From NCBI GenBank assembly GCA_011525805.1, contig WYBR01000040.1:1-64000 (forward strand): DNA of 64,000 nt, given 5' to 3'. Every line of letters starts with the position of its first letter. Positions within the stretch are counted from its first letter, which is position 1. The notes beneath the pieces are model-generated. The model was not told where the DNA came from, ran no database searches, and worked only from the letters and a program-made list of their open reading frames with translations. This document shows positions 8,394 through 22,600 of this stretch, in pieces. The position numbers were made by a program, and so were the translations under genes. The stretch is from Vicinamibacteraceae bacterium (lineage in GTDB: Bacteria > Planctomycetota > Phycisphaerae > Phycisphaerales > UBA5793).

Positions 8394-8966
8394 CTAGTCG
8401 ACTTTCGGCAGCGTCAGCCCGCCCTGGTCCTGGTACTTGCCGCTCTTGTCGGCGTAACTGCGTTCGCAGACTTCATCGGCCTTGAGGAAGATCATCTGGG
8501 CGATGCCTTCGTTGGCGTAGACCTTGGCGGGCAGGGGGGTGGTGTTGGAAATTTCCAGCGTCACCTTGCCGCGCCACTCGGGCTCGAGGGGCGTGACGTT
8601 GACGATCAGGCCGCAGCGGGCGTAGGTGCTCTTGCCCACGCAGATGACGAGGATGTCGCGCGGGATGCTGAACCACTCGACCGTCTCGGCGAGGCAGAAG
8701 GAGTTGGGCGGGATGATGATGTGGTCCCGGCCCGTCTGCTTCGTGTCGACCGTGACGAAGAAGTCATCGGTGAAGCGCTTGGGATCGACGATCGCCTGGC
8801 CGCCGTGGGGCGTGACGTTGGTGAAGATCTTGAAGACGGCGCCGACGCGGACGTCGTAGCCGTAGGAGGAGACGCCGTAGGAGACGGTTCCGGGGCGTTT
8901 GATGTTGTCCTCGAAAGGGCGGATCTCGATGAGTCGGCGGATCTGTGCGTCTGAGAGTACGGGCAT
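8394..8966 (-). CDS. dcd: dCTP deaminase
   Basis: Converts dCTP to dUTP (or directly to dUMP in bifunctional forms) on the route to dTTP; a trimeric cytosolic enzyme. 190 residues, the normal length. Diagnostic segments are [14 protein letters not shown] near the N-terminus, the nucleotide-binding [10 protein letters not shown], and TPLEPEW carrying the catalytic glutamate, then GIAQMIFL. The start at MPVLSDAQI is chosen because GAGG lies 6 bases upstream; longer starts add unrelated residues. Whether it also has dUTPase activity cannot be read from the sequence. Together with nrdJ it places two nucleotide-supply genes within 3 kb. Confidence 0.93.
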   Translation of the reverse strand: MPVLSDAQIRRLIEIRPFEDNIKRPGTVSYGVSSYGYDVRVGAVFKIFTNVTPHGGQAIVDPKRFTDDFFVTVDTKQTGRDHIIIPPNSFCLAETVEWFSIPRDILVICVGKSTYARCGLIVNVTPLEPEWRGKVTLEISNTTPLPAKVYANEGIAQMIFLKADEVCERSYADKSGKYQDQGGLTLPKVD

Positions 8967-9660
8967 GTTCGCCTCGGGTTTTCTTTCAGGGGGCGTGACA
9001 TCGCGGCCGCGGAGTGCGGCCTGGGTGGACCGGCTCCGCCGGGCGGTGCGACGCCATCCTGACGTTAGGTAAATGTCAGCCATCCGTCAACGTCGGGGGA
9101 GATCGGGCGAGCCAGTCCCACCGGCTCGCGGGTTCCCTCGCCGTCCGCAACGGCCATCGGATAGGATACCGCTAGATGTAGTGGCTTCAACACCCTGACC
9201 ATCAAAATGTCGTATTTTTCTCAGATTTTTTTCCCAGCGAGAGGAACCGGCGACCTAACCGCCCATCTGACAGTCGGTTGCGCGCTCGTGGGTCGATCGG
9301 CCGTCGGGCGGTCCGATGCGGACGTATTGTGGATAGATTGGCGGCTGGTGTCATTTGCGCTACGAGAATGGGGGAGCGGGTACGACATATGGGGGTGGTC
9401 GCGCCGAGGGCGGGCGTGGATGCACCGACGCATCAGAGCGTCGAGGGGCCGCGGGATGGGACGTTTAGCCGCGACCCGCAGGCTCTGCGCAGGGGAGCGC
9501 GGCGCGTGCGGCGCGGCGAACCGCCTGCGCACCGCCGTCCGCATCGCCTCGACCCCTTTTCACTTGCGGCTTTGGCCGCATTCGACCCGGCGGGTGCGCT
9601 TCGCAATGATTGCCCGGCCCGCCGATCCCGTCGGGCGGGCGGAGCAATCGAAAGGGACTC
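8967..9660. other. Divergent gap between dcd and pdhB
   Basis: A 694-base region between divergent genes. It contains repeat A copy 2 (9462-9499) and must hold promoters for both genes, but no box pair is clear enough to call. Open frames across it look like chance. Confidence 0.5.
9462..9499 (+). repeat. Intergenic repeat family A, copy 2
   Basis: Same unit as 1581-1618. Here the flanking bases extend it to an outer pair GCCGCG/CGCGGC, so the unit can fold as an imperfect hairpin. Confidence 0.8.
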
Positions 9661-10629
9661 ATGGCGAACCTGTTTCTGATCCAGGCCATCACCGAGGCGT
9701 TGCGCCAGGAGATGGAGGCGGATGCCGATGTCATTCTCCTCGGCGAAGACATCGGAGTGAACGGCGGCGTCTTTCGCGCCACCGACGGGCTTTTCAAGGA
9801 GTTCGGCCCGACGCGCGTGGTCGATACGCCCCTGGCGGAGTCGGGCATCATCGGCACCGCGATCGGTCTGGCGATGGCGGGGCTCAAACCCGTGCCGGAA
9901 ATCCAGTTCGAAGGATTCCTCGGCCCGGCCTACGACCAGATCGTCTCCCACGCCGCGAGGTTCCGCACGCGCACCCGCGGCCGCTTCACGGTCCCGTTGA
10001 CGATCCGCGTGCCGGTGGGCGGGGGCATTCACGCGCCCGAACTGCACAGCGACTCGCCGGAGGCGGTCTACGTCCACACGCCGGGGATCAAGGTCGTGAT
10101 GCCTTCAAGCGCTTACGACGCCAAGGGGCTTCTCATCGCGGCGATCCGCGATCCCGACCCTGTCATCTTCTTCGAGCCCAAGCGCATCTACCGGGCGTTC
10201 CGCGAGGAAGTGCCCGACGAGCCGTATACGGTGCCGATCGGCGAGGCGAAGGTGATTGAAGAAGGCTCGGACGTGACGGTGATCTCGTGGGGGGCGTCGG
10301 TGGTGCAGTGCATCAACGCGCTCGACGCGGTTGAGGCGTCGGTGGAACTGATCGACCTGCGCACGCTCTATCCTCTTGACGTGGAGGCGATCCGGAGTTC
10401 AGTGAGCAAGACGGGGCGGTGCGTGGTCGTGCACGAGGCGCCGCGGACGGCGGGGCTGGGCGCGGAGATCGCCACGCTGGTGCAGGAGTACTGCTTTGAG
10501 TATCTCGAGGCGCCGGTGCAGCGCGTTACGGGGTTCGACACGGTGATGCCGTACTACAAACTCGAACTGGAGTACCTGCCCGATGCGCCGCGTATCGTCG
10601 AAGCGATCGAGCAGATCCTGGCCTACTGA
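9661..10629 (+). CDS. pdhB: 2-oxoacid (pyruvate) dehydrogenase E1 component, beta subunit
   Basis: Beta half of the heterotetrameric thiamine-diphosphate E1 that decarboxylates pyruvate (or a branched-chain 2-oxoacid) and loads the acetyl group on E2. 322 residues, standard length. Typical segments are LGEDIGVNGGVFRATDGL near the N-terminus, RVPVGGGIHAPELHS, and the C-terminal transketolase part (LIDLRTLYPLD). AAAGGGAC lies just before the ATG. The E2 gene follows after 51 bases. The alpha subunit is not upstream, which is unusual because alpha and beta are normally adjacent; it must lie elsewhere. Confidence 0.9.
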   Translation: MANLFLIQAITEALRQEMEADADVILLGEDIGVNGGVFRATDGLFKEFGPTRVVDTPLAESGIIGTAIGLAMAGLKPVPEIQFEGFLGPAYDQIVSHAARFRTRTRGRFTVPLTIRVPVGGGIHAPELHSDSPEAVYVHTPGIKVVMPSSAYDAKGLLIAAIRDPDPVIFFEPKRIYRAFREEVPDEPYTVPIGEAKVIEEGSDVTVISWGASVVQCINALDAVEASVELIDLRTLYPLDVEAIRSSVSKTGRCVVVHEAPRTAGLGAEIATLVQEYCFEYLEAPVQRVTGFDTVMPYYKLELEYLPDAPRIVEAIEQILAY

Positions 10630-10680
10630 TTCGTCGGCACCGCCGCGAGGCGGCCGCTGACGCGAGAGAGCGAGAGGCGC

Positions 10681-12054
10681 ATGAGCGAGACGGTTGACTT
10701 CATCCTGCCCGACCTCGGCGAAGGTGTTCACGAAGCGGAGATCATCTCCTGGAAGGTGAACGTCGGCGACAAGGTCGAAGAGATGCAGGTGCTGGCGGAG
10801 ATGGAGACGGACAAGGCGCTGGTCGAAGTGCCCAGCCCCTTTGCCGGCAAGGTCGTCGCGCTGCACGGCGAGGTCGGGCAGATTGCGCACGTTGGAGAGC
10901 CGATCGTCACTTTCACCGGCGCGACGCAGAGCGGGCGGGCGGTCAAAGGCTCGGCGGGGGCGGCGGCTCAGAAGAGAGAGGATGCGCATGCCGCGAAGCC
11001 GCAGGCGGCGTCGGCTGCGAAGGTGTCGCCGCCGACTCGGACAGCCGCGGAAGAGGATCGTGAGGATGCGGGCACCGTCGTCGGCTCGATGGAAGGGCTG
11101 CCGACGCTCGGCGGAGGCGGGAAGGTCATGGCGACGCCGGCGGTCCGTCGCCTGGCGCGCGAGATGGGCATCGACATCAACACGCTCACCGGCACGGGCC
11201 GCGGCGGGCGCGTGACGGCGTCAGACGTCGAGCGCGCGGGCAAGAGTCCTGCGGCCGCTCCGGCGGGCAAGAGCGTTCGCGAATCCGCGAGCGGCACGGC
11301 GCTGCGCGCCGTCAGCCAGCCGATCTCGTATCCGCCCGTGCAGGTCGACGCCTCGGGCACGGCGCAGACGATCCCCTTCACCGGCATCCGCCGCAAGATC
11401 GCCGAGGCGCTCGATCGTTCGATCAAGACGGCGGTGCACTTCGTGGTGATGGACACGGCCGACGTGACGGCGCTTGATCGCGTGCGCCGCCAGCAGGCGC
11501 ACGCCTCGGGCGAGAAGGTGAGTTTCCTGCCCTTCATCATCCAGGCGATGTGCCGGGCGCTCAAGCAGTTCCCGCAACTGAACGCGGTCGTCGATGATGA
11601 GAAGAAGGAGATCTACGTCAAGGGCGTGATCAACATGGGCGTGGCGGTGGACACGGACCACGGGCTGATGGTGCCGGTGGTGCCCGGGGCCGATCGCCTC
11701 GGCATCCTGCCGCTGGGCCGCGCCATCGACGAACTGGCGCAGAAGTGCAAGACCCGCACCATCGGCCTCGATCAACTCAAGGGTGGAACGATCACGATCA
11801 GCAACGTGGGCAGTTACGGCGGAGCATTCGCCACGCCGATCATCAACTACCCGGAGGTGGCGATCCTCGCGGCCGGCCGGGCCCGCGAGTCGGTCATGGC
11901 CCGCAACGGCGGGATCTTCGTGGGCCGGGAGATGCCGCTGAGCCTCTCGTGCGATCACCGGGTGGTCGATGGCGCGTACGGGGCGAGGATGCTCAACGCC
12001 GTGGTGCAGTTCCTCGAGAATCCGGAGATTCTGCTCGAACCGGCGGGGCGGTGA
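10681..12054 (+). CDS. Dihydrolipoamide acyltransferase, E2 component
   Basis: Core of the 2-oxoacid dehydrogenase complex. 457 residues with the domains in order: one lipoyl domain (residues 1-80) with the lipoyl-lysine K45 in METDKALVEV; an Ala/Pro/Lys linker; the E3/E1-binding domain around 149-184 (ATPAVRRLAREMGI); another linker; the catalytic acyltransferase domain with SCDHRVVDG, where H426 and D430 are the active-site pair. Substrate could be pyruvate or branched-chain acids; the pairing with E1-beta alone does not decide it. The start follows GAGAGAGCGAGAGG. Co-directional with pdhB, surely one operon. Confidence 0.92.
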   Translation: MSETVDFILPDLGEGVHEAEIISWKVNVGDKVEEMQVLAEMETDKALVEVPSPFAGKVVALHGEVGQIAHVGEPIVTFTGATQSGRAVKGSAGAAAQKREDAHAAKPQAASAAKVSPPTRTAAEEDREDAGTVVGSMEGLPTLGGGGKVMATPAVRRLAREMGIDINTLTGTGRGGRVTASDVERAGKSPAAAPAGKSVRESASGTALRAVSQPISYPPVQVDASGTAQTIPFTGIRRKIAEALDRSIKTAVHFVVMDTADVTALDRVRRQQAHASGEKVSFLPFIIQAMCRALKQFPQLNAVVDDEKKEIYVKGVINMGVAVDTDHGLMVPVVPGADRLGILPLGRAIDELAQKCKTRTIGLDQLKGGTITISNVGSYGGAFATPIINYPEVAILAAGRARESVMARNGGIFVGREMPLSLSCDHRVVDGAYGARMLNAVVQFLENPEILLEPAGR

Positions 12055-12064
12055 ACGTCCGGCG

Positions 12065-12436
12065 TCAGTGTTGCTTCGTCTCGCACAGGTACAGCGCGTT
12101 GCCGTCCGGGTCTCCGAAGAAGGCGAGGCGGACGGGATCGTCGTTCACGATCGGGCCGTGGAACCTCACGCCGCGCGACTTGAGCGTCGCGACGACCTCG
12201 TCGAGCGGCTCATTGACTTCGAAACCGATGGAGATGGAGCCGCGCGCGCCGGGCGGGGGCGTGTGCGGGTTGCCGTGGTGGGGGTGGAGTCCGATGGCGA
12301 AGCCGCCGCCCGCGTCGACCTCCGCCCACTCGTTGCCGACGCGGCGCACGAGCCTCAGGCCGAGCAACTCGGTGTAGAAGCGCACGGCCCGATCCATGTC
12401 GGAGACGTAGACGGTTGCAATTCCGGTGCGAAGCAT
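12065..12436 (-). CDS. VOC-family (glyoxalase/bleomycin-resistance fold) protein
   Basis: A 123-residue single-domain protein with the vicinal-oxygen-chelate pattern: TVYVSDMDRAVRFYTELLGL at the start, an internal HPHHGN loop, and the closing FFGDPDGNALYLCE with the conserved metal-ligand glutamate. Members bind a divalent metal and act as isomerases, dioxygenases or resistance proteins; the substrate cannot be assigned. The ATG at 12436 follows GGGAGG. It faces the E2 gene, whose stop is only 10 bases away. Confidence 0.8.
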   Translation of the reverse strand: MLRTGIATVYVSDMDRAVRFYTELLGLRLVRRVGNEWAEVDAGGGFAIGLHPHHGNPHTPPPGARGSISIGFEVNEPLDEVVATLKSRGVRFHGPIVNDDPVRLAFFGDPDGNALYLCETKQH

Positions 12437-12521
12437 CGCGGTCCTCCCTCGTCGGGCGGCGATCGACGCCGACGGTCCATTGTATTGGGGAGAACGCGGG
12501 CGCGGGCCCGCGACCGGGCGT

Positions 12522-13525
12522 CTAGATTGCCTTGCCGCTGAAGGCGACAAGAGCGCGCATGTAGTTGACGCGTTCGAACGCCTCGGGGTTGGGGCAATTC
12601 TCGCGCGAGAGGCTTCCCTTCATCTGCTGGACGCTGGAGTAGTCCTTGGCGATGAGCCACTCGCGCAGGCCGCGTTCGAGGTGCGTGAAGTGCTCCGGGC
12701 CGTGGCGGTACAGGGCGGAAGCGAGCATCGCGGCGTCGGCGCCGACGAGCAGGAGTTTGACGAGGTCTTCAACGCGGTGAATGCCGCTCGTGGCGGCGAG
12801 GTAGGCGCCGAGGCGGCCGCGAAGCATGGCGATCCACGTCATGCTCAGCCGCGACTCCCACGACTCGCTCAGCGCGAGGTTCGGGAAGAAGTCAAGCGTT
12901 TCGAGATCGATGTCAGGCTGGATGTAGCGGTTGAAGATCGTCAGGCCGTCGGCGCCGACGTCCACGAGGCGACGCGCGAAGTGGCCGAAGGAGGTGAAGT
13001 ACGGGCCGACCTTGACGGCCAGGGGAAGGCGAACGGCCTTGCGCACGGCGGCGACGAGATCGAGATAGCGCCGCTCGACCTCCTCGCCGCTGTGGCGAGG
13101 ATCGCTCGGGACGAAGTAGACGTTGAGTTCCAGGGCGTCCACGCCGGCGTCCTCAATGAGTTTGGCGAAGTGGATCCATCCGCCGACGGTCATGCCGTTG
13201 AGGCTGCCGATGAGCGGCATGCGCACCGTCTGCCGCGCCAGGCGCAGGCGGCGGAGGTACTCCGTCGGACCGACGTTGTAGTCCTCGAGTTCGGGAAAGT
13301 AGGAGAGGGACTCGGCATAGGACTCCGTGCCGTATTCGTACAGCCCGAAGACCTGCTGCTGCTGGTACTCGATCTGCTCCTCGAAGAGGGAGGGGAAGAC
13401 GGCTGCTGCGGCGCCGGCGTCCTCGAGGCGGCCGAGGAATTCCGCGTCCTGGTTGAGCGGGCAGGCCGCCGCCACCAGCGGATTGCGGAGCGTCAGGCCG
13501 AGATAGCGCGTGCTCAGGTCCACGT

Positions 13526-13529
<4 letters not shown>
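12522..13529 (-). CDS. Dihydroorotate dehydrogenase-like FMN protein
   Basis: A 335-residue TIM-barrel protein of the class 1 dihydroorotate dehydrogenase superfamily, starting MNVDLSTRYLGLTLRNPLV with the expected FMN-site segments (LELNVYFVPSD, LAVKVGPYFTSFG, and the phosphate-binding GADAAMLASAL). Such proteins are often annotated as dihydroorotate dehydrogenase-like and found directly after pyruvate:ferredoxin oxidoreductase, as here: its ATG overlaps the stop of that gene by 4 bases. The coupling suggests a redox role tied to ferredoxin or pyruvate rather than pyrimidine synthesis (inference). No iron-sulfur motif is seen in it. Confidence 0.8.
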
Positions 13530-17101
<3,572 letters not shown>

Positions 17102-17341
17102 GGAGGGATCCTGTGGCGGCGCCGACTTGTCGCTCAGCGTCGGATCAGTCGGCCGCTCAATCAAGATGGTTGCCTCCATAGCGGTTTCGATCATGCCACT
17201 TATCCCGAAACGGGGTGCTTTCCCCGTCCCGTACGCAGGCCGCCACACCCCCTTCCCGCGTCCGCGAAACGACTACACTGCCCCGGGCGGCCGGGTTCCG
17301 AAGCGAGCGCCGCCGGTGATACCCGGGCGAGGAGCAGGCGA

Positions 17342-18199
17342 ATGGCGGCGGTCCAGTGGAAGTGGCGAGTCCTGCGGGCAGGGGCGTTCCGCCTCGACGG
17401 GGGAACCATGTTCGGGATCATCCCGCGAGTCCTCTGGCAGAGGCTCGCTCTGCCCGACGATCTCAACCGCATCCGCCTCCAGACCAACTGCCTTCTCCTC
17501 GACGACGGGCAGCGCAAGGTGCTCATCGAAACTGGATACGGCAACAAGTTTGACGCGAAGAACCGCGGAATCTTCGCCCTTGAAGACCGGTGGATCGGCC
17601 AGGCGCTCGAGGAGGCCGGCGTGGATCGCGGCGACATCGACGCCGTGGTCGTCACGCACCTGCACTTCGATCACGCCGGCGGCCTGACGTTTGCGCCCGC
17701 TCCGGGCGCAGACCTGCAACCGACCCTCCCCAACGCGAAGGTCTACGTGCAGAAGACCGAGTGGGAGGATGCGCTGGCCAACAAGTCGACGATGACGCGG
17801 ACGTACCTTCGCGAGAATCTTGAGCCGGTCGCTGATCGAGTCGTGCTCCTCGAGGGCGCGTGCGAAGCGCTGGCGGGGATCCGGGTGATGCCCACGCCGG
17901 GGCACACGTGGGGTCAGCAGGGGATCATCTTCGAGGATGCCGAGGGAACGGTGATTTTCCCCGGCGACGTCATGCCCACCGCGAGCCACGTCGGGGCGGC
18001 GTACAACATGGCGTACGATGTCCTGCCCTACGAAAACGTCTTTACCAAGCGCCGCCTGCTGGAGCAGTGCGCGGCGAAGGGCTGGCGGCTCGTTATCGAC
18101 CACGAACCGGGCGAGGCGGTGCGGCGCGTGATACCCAGCGCCGAGCGGCGCGGCCAGTTTGATCTCAACGCGATCCAAGCCGGTGCGGGCAACACCTGA
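17342..18199 (+). CDS. MBL-fold metallohydrolase
   Basis: A 285-residue metallo-beta-lactamase-fold hydrolase. The metal site is explicit: HLHFDH at residues 106-111, followed by the later histidine in TPGHTWGQQG, the bridging aspartate in FPGDVMP, and the final histidine in IDHEPG. The overall layout resembles quorum-quenching lactonases and related hydrolases, but the substrate cannot be assigned. Start ATG 17342 has GAGGAG upstream. It diverges from nifJ across a 240-base gap; the frame remains open far upstream, opposite nifJ, which is only a shadow. Confidence 0.82.
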   Translation: MAAVQWKWRVLRAGAFRLDGGTMFGIIPRVLWQRLALPDDLNRIRLQTNCLLLDDGQRKVLIETGYGNKFDAKNRGIFALEDRWIGQALEEAGVDRGDIDAVVVTHLHFDHAGGLTFAPAPGADLQPTLPNAKVYVQKTEWEDALANKSTMTRTYLRENLEPVADRVVLLEGACEALAGIRVMPTPGHTWGQQGIIFEDAEGTVIFPGDVMPTASHVGAAYNMAYDVLPYENVFTKRRLLEQCAAKGWRLVIDHEPGEAVRRVIPSAERRGQFDLNAIQAGAGNT

Positions 18200-18312
18200 A
18201 TCGGGCCGGCGTCCCCAAGCCCTGGCCCGTCGAAGCGTTGCGGAAACCGGCTCCCGCCTATCCTCGTTTCCTGCGGCCGAGTGTCGGCGGCGTCTGAATC
18301 GGGCGAGCCACG

Positions 18313-19647
18313 ATGAAACTGAAGTGGTCCAGAGCCATTGCCTACTTGACGCGCGGGCTGGTCAGCGTGCTGGCGCTGGTCGTGGGGGTTTCGGTCTTCA
18401 ACCTGCTCGTCCGGACGCGCCCTCCCGTGACGCGCGACGAGGAGGGGACAACGGATCGGGTGGTTGAAGTCGTCATAGCGCAGCGCGTCTCGACGGCGCG
18501 ACTGTGGGAGGGGTTCGGCGTCGCCGAGGCGCGCCACCTGGCCGAGGTCGCCGCCGAGGTCAGCGCCGTCGTCCGGCGGCGGCCCGCCGAGATCGAACCA
18601 GGCCGGGCCGTCACGCGCGGTCAGGTGCTCGTTGAACTCGACGACCACGACTTTGTGCAGGAGCATCTCATCGCGCGGCAGAACATGGCGCGCTTCGAAG
18701 CCCAACTCAAAGTCCTGGACGCCGAGGAGCGCAACTGGACCGACCAGTTGACCCTGGCGCGCGAGGAGTCGGATGTGGCCCGACTGGAACTGGAGAAGGC
18801 GGTCGAAGCCCTCGACCGGGGTGCCGGAAGCCCCATCGAAGTCGATCGCCGCCGCCGCGAGCACAGCGCGGCGCTGCGCACCCTCCGGACGATCGAGGAA
18901 GCGGTGGAGAAGGTTCCGGCCCGCCGCGCGGATCTCGAAGCGTCGCTGCACCTCGAGCAGGGGCGCGCCGCGATTGCCGAGCGCAACGTGCAGCGCTGCG
19001 TCGTTACAAGCCCGCTCGACGGCGTGCTTCAGGATGTGCGCCTGCAGGAGGGCGAGCGCGTGGCGCCCGGCGCCGTCGTCGCACGCATCGTCAACCTGAG
19101 CCTGATCCGCGTGCCTCTCCGACTGCCGCAGTCGGCCCAGGCCTCCGTGCGTCCGGGCGACGCGGTCGAACTCCGCTCGGAGACGATCGGCTGGTGTTGG
19201 ACCGGGCTGGTCGAGAGCCTTGCGCCCGAGGCGGACGCCTCGACGCGCACGCTGACCGCGTTCGTTGAAGTGTCACAAGATCCGCAGGGGGAGTCGCTGC
19301 TGCTCCCGGGGCGGTTTCTTCGCGCCGTGGTCTCGGCGTCGCCGGTGGAGCGGCTCGTCGTGCCTCGCTCGGCGATGATCGATGACCGGGTGATGGTGGA
19401 GGAGGGGGGGATCGTCGCGCCGCGGCTCGTCGTGGCGGAGTACCACGTCAGGCGCCTGTGGCCGGAGATGCACCCCACCGAGCAGGAGTGGATCGTGCTG
19501 GGAGAGGCGTCGAACCTGCGCGCGGGCGATCGCGTGATTCTCTCGAATCCCGAGGAACTCCGCGCTGGCGAGCATGTGGTCTCCGCCGTGAACGAGGGTG
19601 GTTCGATCCCGGGCCGCGCGGCCGGCGGTCGGGTCGGCGGACCCTGA
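18313..19647 (+). CDS. RND/HlyD-type periplasmic adaptor subunit
   Basis: A 444-residue membrane-fusion protein linking an inner-membrane RND pump to the outer membrane. One N-terminal membrane anchor (residues about 12-35), then the lipoyl-like half motif, a coiled-coil hairpin rich in Glu/Leu/Arg (about 120-230) and the second lipoyl half (VVTSPLDGVLQDV), followed by the beta-barrel region. The pump gene starts 13 bases after its stop, so the two form an operon. No outer-membrane channel gene follows. Confidence 0.85.
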   Translation: MKLKWSRAIAYLTRGLVSVLALVVGVSVFNLLVRTRPPVTRDEEGTTDRVVEVVIAQRVSTARLWEGFGVAEARHLAEVAAEVSAVVRRRPAEIEPGRAVTRGQVLVELDDHDFVQEHLIARQNMARFEAQLKVLDAEERNWTDQLTLAREESDVARLELEKAVEALDRGAGSPIEVDRRRREHSAALRTLRTIEEAVEKVPARRADLEASLHLEQGRAAIAERNVQRCVVTSPLDGVLQDVRLQEGERVAPGAVVARIVNLSLIRVPLRLPQSAQASVRPGDAVELRSETIGWCWTGLVESLAPEADASTRTLTAFVEVSQDPQGESLLLPGRFLRAVVSASPVERLVVPRSAMIDDRVMVEEGGIVAPRLVVAEYHVRRLWPEMHPTEQEWIVLGEASNLRAGDRVILSNPEELRAGEHVVSAVNEGGSIPGRAAGGRVGGP

Positions 19648-19660
19648 GGCAGCGGCACCC

Positions 19661-22600
19661 ATGACCCACCCCGACCTCCAGGGCCTGCCCGATCGACTCA
19701 CCCTCACGACCTTTGGCGTGCGGCAGCCGGTCCCCGCCAATCTCCTTTACATCGCGATCATGATCCTCGGCCTGCTCTACGGGACGACGCTGCGGCGCGA
19801 GTTCTTTCCCGAGGTGCGGCCGAACCTTGCCTCCATCACCGCCGTCTATCCCGGCGCCAGTCCGCAGGAGATCGAGGAAGGCCTGGTCCTGAAGATCGAG
19901 GACAAGGTCGCCGAACTCGACGAGGTCGTCGAGATCCGCAGCACGATCGTGGAGGGGATCGGCACCGTCGTGGTCGAGTTTCGCCGCGACATTGACGACG
20001 TCGACGAGGCGGTGCGCACCGTCGAATCGGCGCTCAACACCCTCACCGACCTCCCCGAGGAGGCCGAGCGCATCCGCACGACCAAATTCGATCCGAAACT
20101 CCAGGTGATCCAGATTGGCCTGACCGGCGAGGCGCCCGAGGCCGAACTGAAGCGCGCCATCCGCGAGATCAAGGACGATCTCCGCTCGCTGCCGGGCATG
20201 GGCAACATCGTCCTCGGCGGCATCCGCGCCGACGAGATCAGCGTCAAAGTCCGCCCCGAGGCGCTGCTCAAGTACGGCCTGAGCCTGCCGGACGTCTCCG
20301 ACCGCGTGCGAGAATGGATGAAGGAAGTGCCCGGCGGAACGGTGCGCACCGACTCGCAGAACATCCGCGTGCGCACGCTGGGGATCGCGGAGCGGGCCCG
20401 AGCGATCCGCGACATCGTCGTGAAGGGCGATGCGGCCGGCTCGCTCGTTCGCCTCGGGGAGATTGCGACGATCGCCGAGGAGTTCGAGGACGTTGAGATC
20501 CGCACCCGCCTCAACGGCAAACCGGTGGCGACGCTGACGGCGTTCAACGTCGGGGAGGGCGATGCCGTTGAGGTGGCGGAGATGGTCCGGGCGTACGTTG
20601 CCGGCCGCCGAGGCGAGCCGATGGCCGACCTTCGCCTCGCGGACCGCTGGAACGCGTCGATGAACGCGATGAGCCGGCGCGGCTACGAGGCGCAGTTGGC
20701 CGAGCACGATCGCCGCGCCGCGGCGGGCGGCGCCCCCGGCGCGCCCCCCGCCCCGCCGGCGCCCGCTCGCAGCGCGCGGATGCAGGCCTGGGAACTCGGC
20801 GCGGCGCGAACCACGCCGCTTCCCGGCGAACTCGTGCTCTTCAGCGACCTCGCCCGCTTCATCGAGGGCCGCCTCGACCTGCTCACGCGCAACGCCAAGT
20901 GGGGGGCGATGCTCGTCTTTCTCTCTCTGCTCGTGTTCCTCAATCTGCGCGTCGCGCTGTGGGTCATGCTCGGGCTGATTCTCGCCGTCCTCGGCACGCT
21001 GGCGTTCATGGCCGCGATCGGCGTAACGCTCAACCTCCTGACGATGTTCGGGCTGATCATTGTGCTCGGCCTGCTCACGGACGACGCGATCGTCGTGGCC
21101 GAGAACATCACGGCGCGATTTGAGAAGGGCGAGCCGGCGCTTGTCGCGGCGGTGCGCGGCACGGGCGAAGTCGCCTGGCCCGTCGTCGCCACCGTGACCA
21201 CCACGATCGCCGCCTTCCTGCCCTTGGCCATGATCGAAGGGCAGATCGGCGACTTCCTCGGCGCCCTGCCCATCGTCGTCGCCTGCGCCCTGAGCGTCTC
21301 GCTGCTCGAGGCGATCATCATCCTCCCCGCGCACATGGGCCACAGCCTGGCGCGGGTGCAGCAGCGGCCCAGGCCCTGGCTCGGCGCCCGCCTCCTGCGC
21401 GCCTTCGAGGCCAAGCGCAACGCCTTCCTCTTCGAGCGGGTCGTCCCTGCTTTCGGCGCTGTCCTCGACTGGTCGATCACCCACCGCTACATCACCGTCA
21501 GTTCATCCATCGCGGTCTGGATCATCTCGATCGGGATGGTCGTCGGCGGCCGCGTGGACTTCACCTTCTTCGAAGGCACCGACAGCGAGACCTTCGTGGT
21601 AGACCTGGCGATGCCCGTGGGCACGTCGATCGAGAAGACCGACGCGGTCGTGCGGCGCATCGAGGCGGCCTGCGCCGCGCAGCCGGAGGCCAGGATCGTC
21701 ACCGTCCTCGCGGGCCAGCGCGTGGACCTCAACGACTACAGCCCGCTTTCGCCGCAAACCCACGTCGCGCAGTTGTTCGTCGAGTTGACTCCGGTGGAGC
21801 AGCGGGAGCGCACGAGCCAACAGATCATCACCGCGGTTCGGCGCGAGGTGGGGCAGGTGGCTGGCGTGGATTCATTGCGGTACCAGGAGGTGCAGGGCGG
21901 CCCGGGCGGCCCGTCGATCAACCTCGTCGCCACCGGGCAGGACGAGCGGAAGATTCGATCGGCCGTCGAGGAGATCAAGTCGGCGCTGGCCGGGTTTGCC
22001 GGCGTGGTGGACATCAGCGACGACGCCGACAGCGGTCAGCGCGAACTGCAGATCCGTCTGCGCGACGGGAGCGCGACGCTCGGGCTGACTCCCGAGTTCA
22101 CCGCCCGGCAGGTGCGCGGGTATCTCTTCGGCCTCGAGCCGCACACGTTCTCGATCAACGAGGAGGATGTGGATGTTCGCGTGATGCTCGACGACGCCGC
22201 GCGCCGCAGTCTCGCCGAACTTGAGCGGCAGTACGTCTTCACTCCCGACGGCCGGGCCGTGCCGCTCGTCGAGGTCGCCGAACTGGACGAAGGATCGAGT
22301 TATGCGACAATCCGCCGGCTCGATCGCCGCCGCGCCGTCACCGTCCTCGCCGACGTCGAGCCCGCGGTGAACAACCCTGAGCGCGTGGTCGCGGCGATGA
22401 TGCCGGTCCTCGCCGGGATCGAGGCGCGCTACCCCGGCGTGAAGATCGAAGCGCGGGGGCGGCAACTCGAAACGAACCGGTCGCTGGCGGGGATCAAGTA
22501 CGGCTTCCTGCTCGCGTGCGTGATGATCTACGTCATCCTCGCGTGGCTCTTCGGCAGTTACTTCCAGCCCCTGGCGGTCATGCTCGCCATTCCGTTCTCG

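Noticed and set aside
9160-9400. Promoters for dcd and pdhB
   Set aside because: Several AT-rich patches exist but none has a convincing -35/-10 pair with correct spacing.
19448-21484. 678-codon minus-strand open frame
   Set aside because: Antisense to the RND adaptor and pump genes, no recognisable motif.
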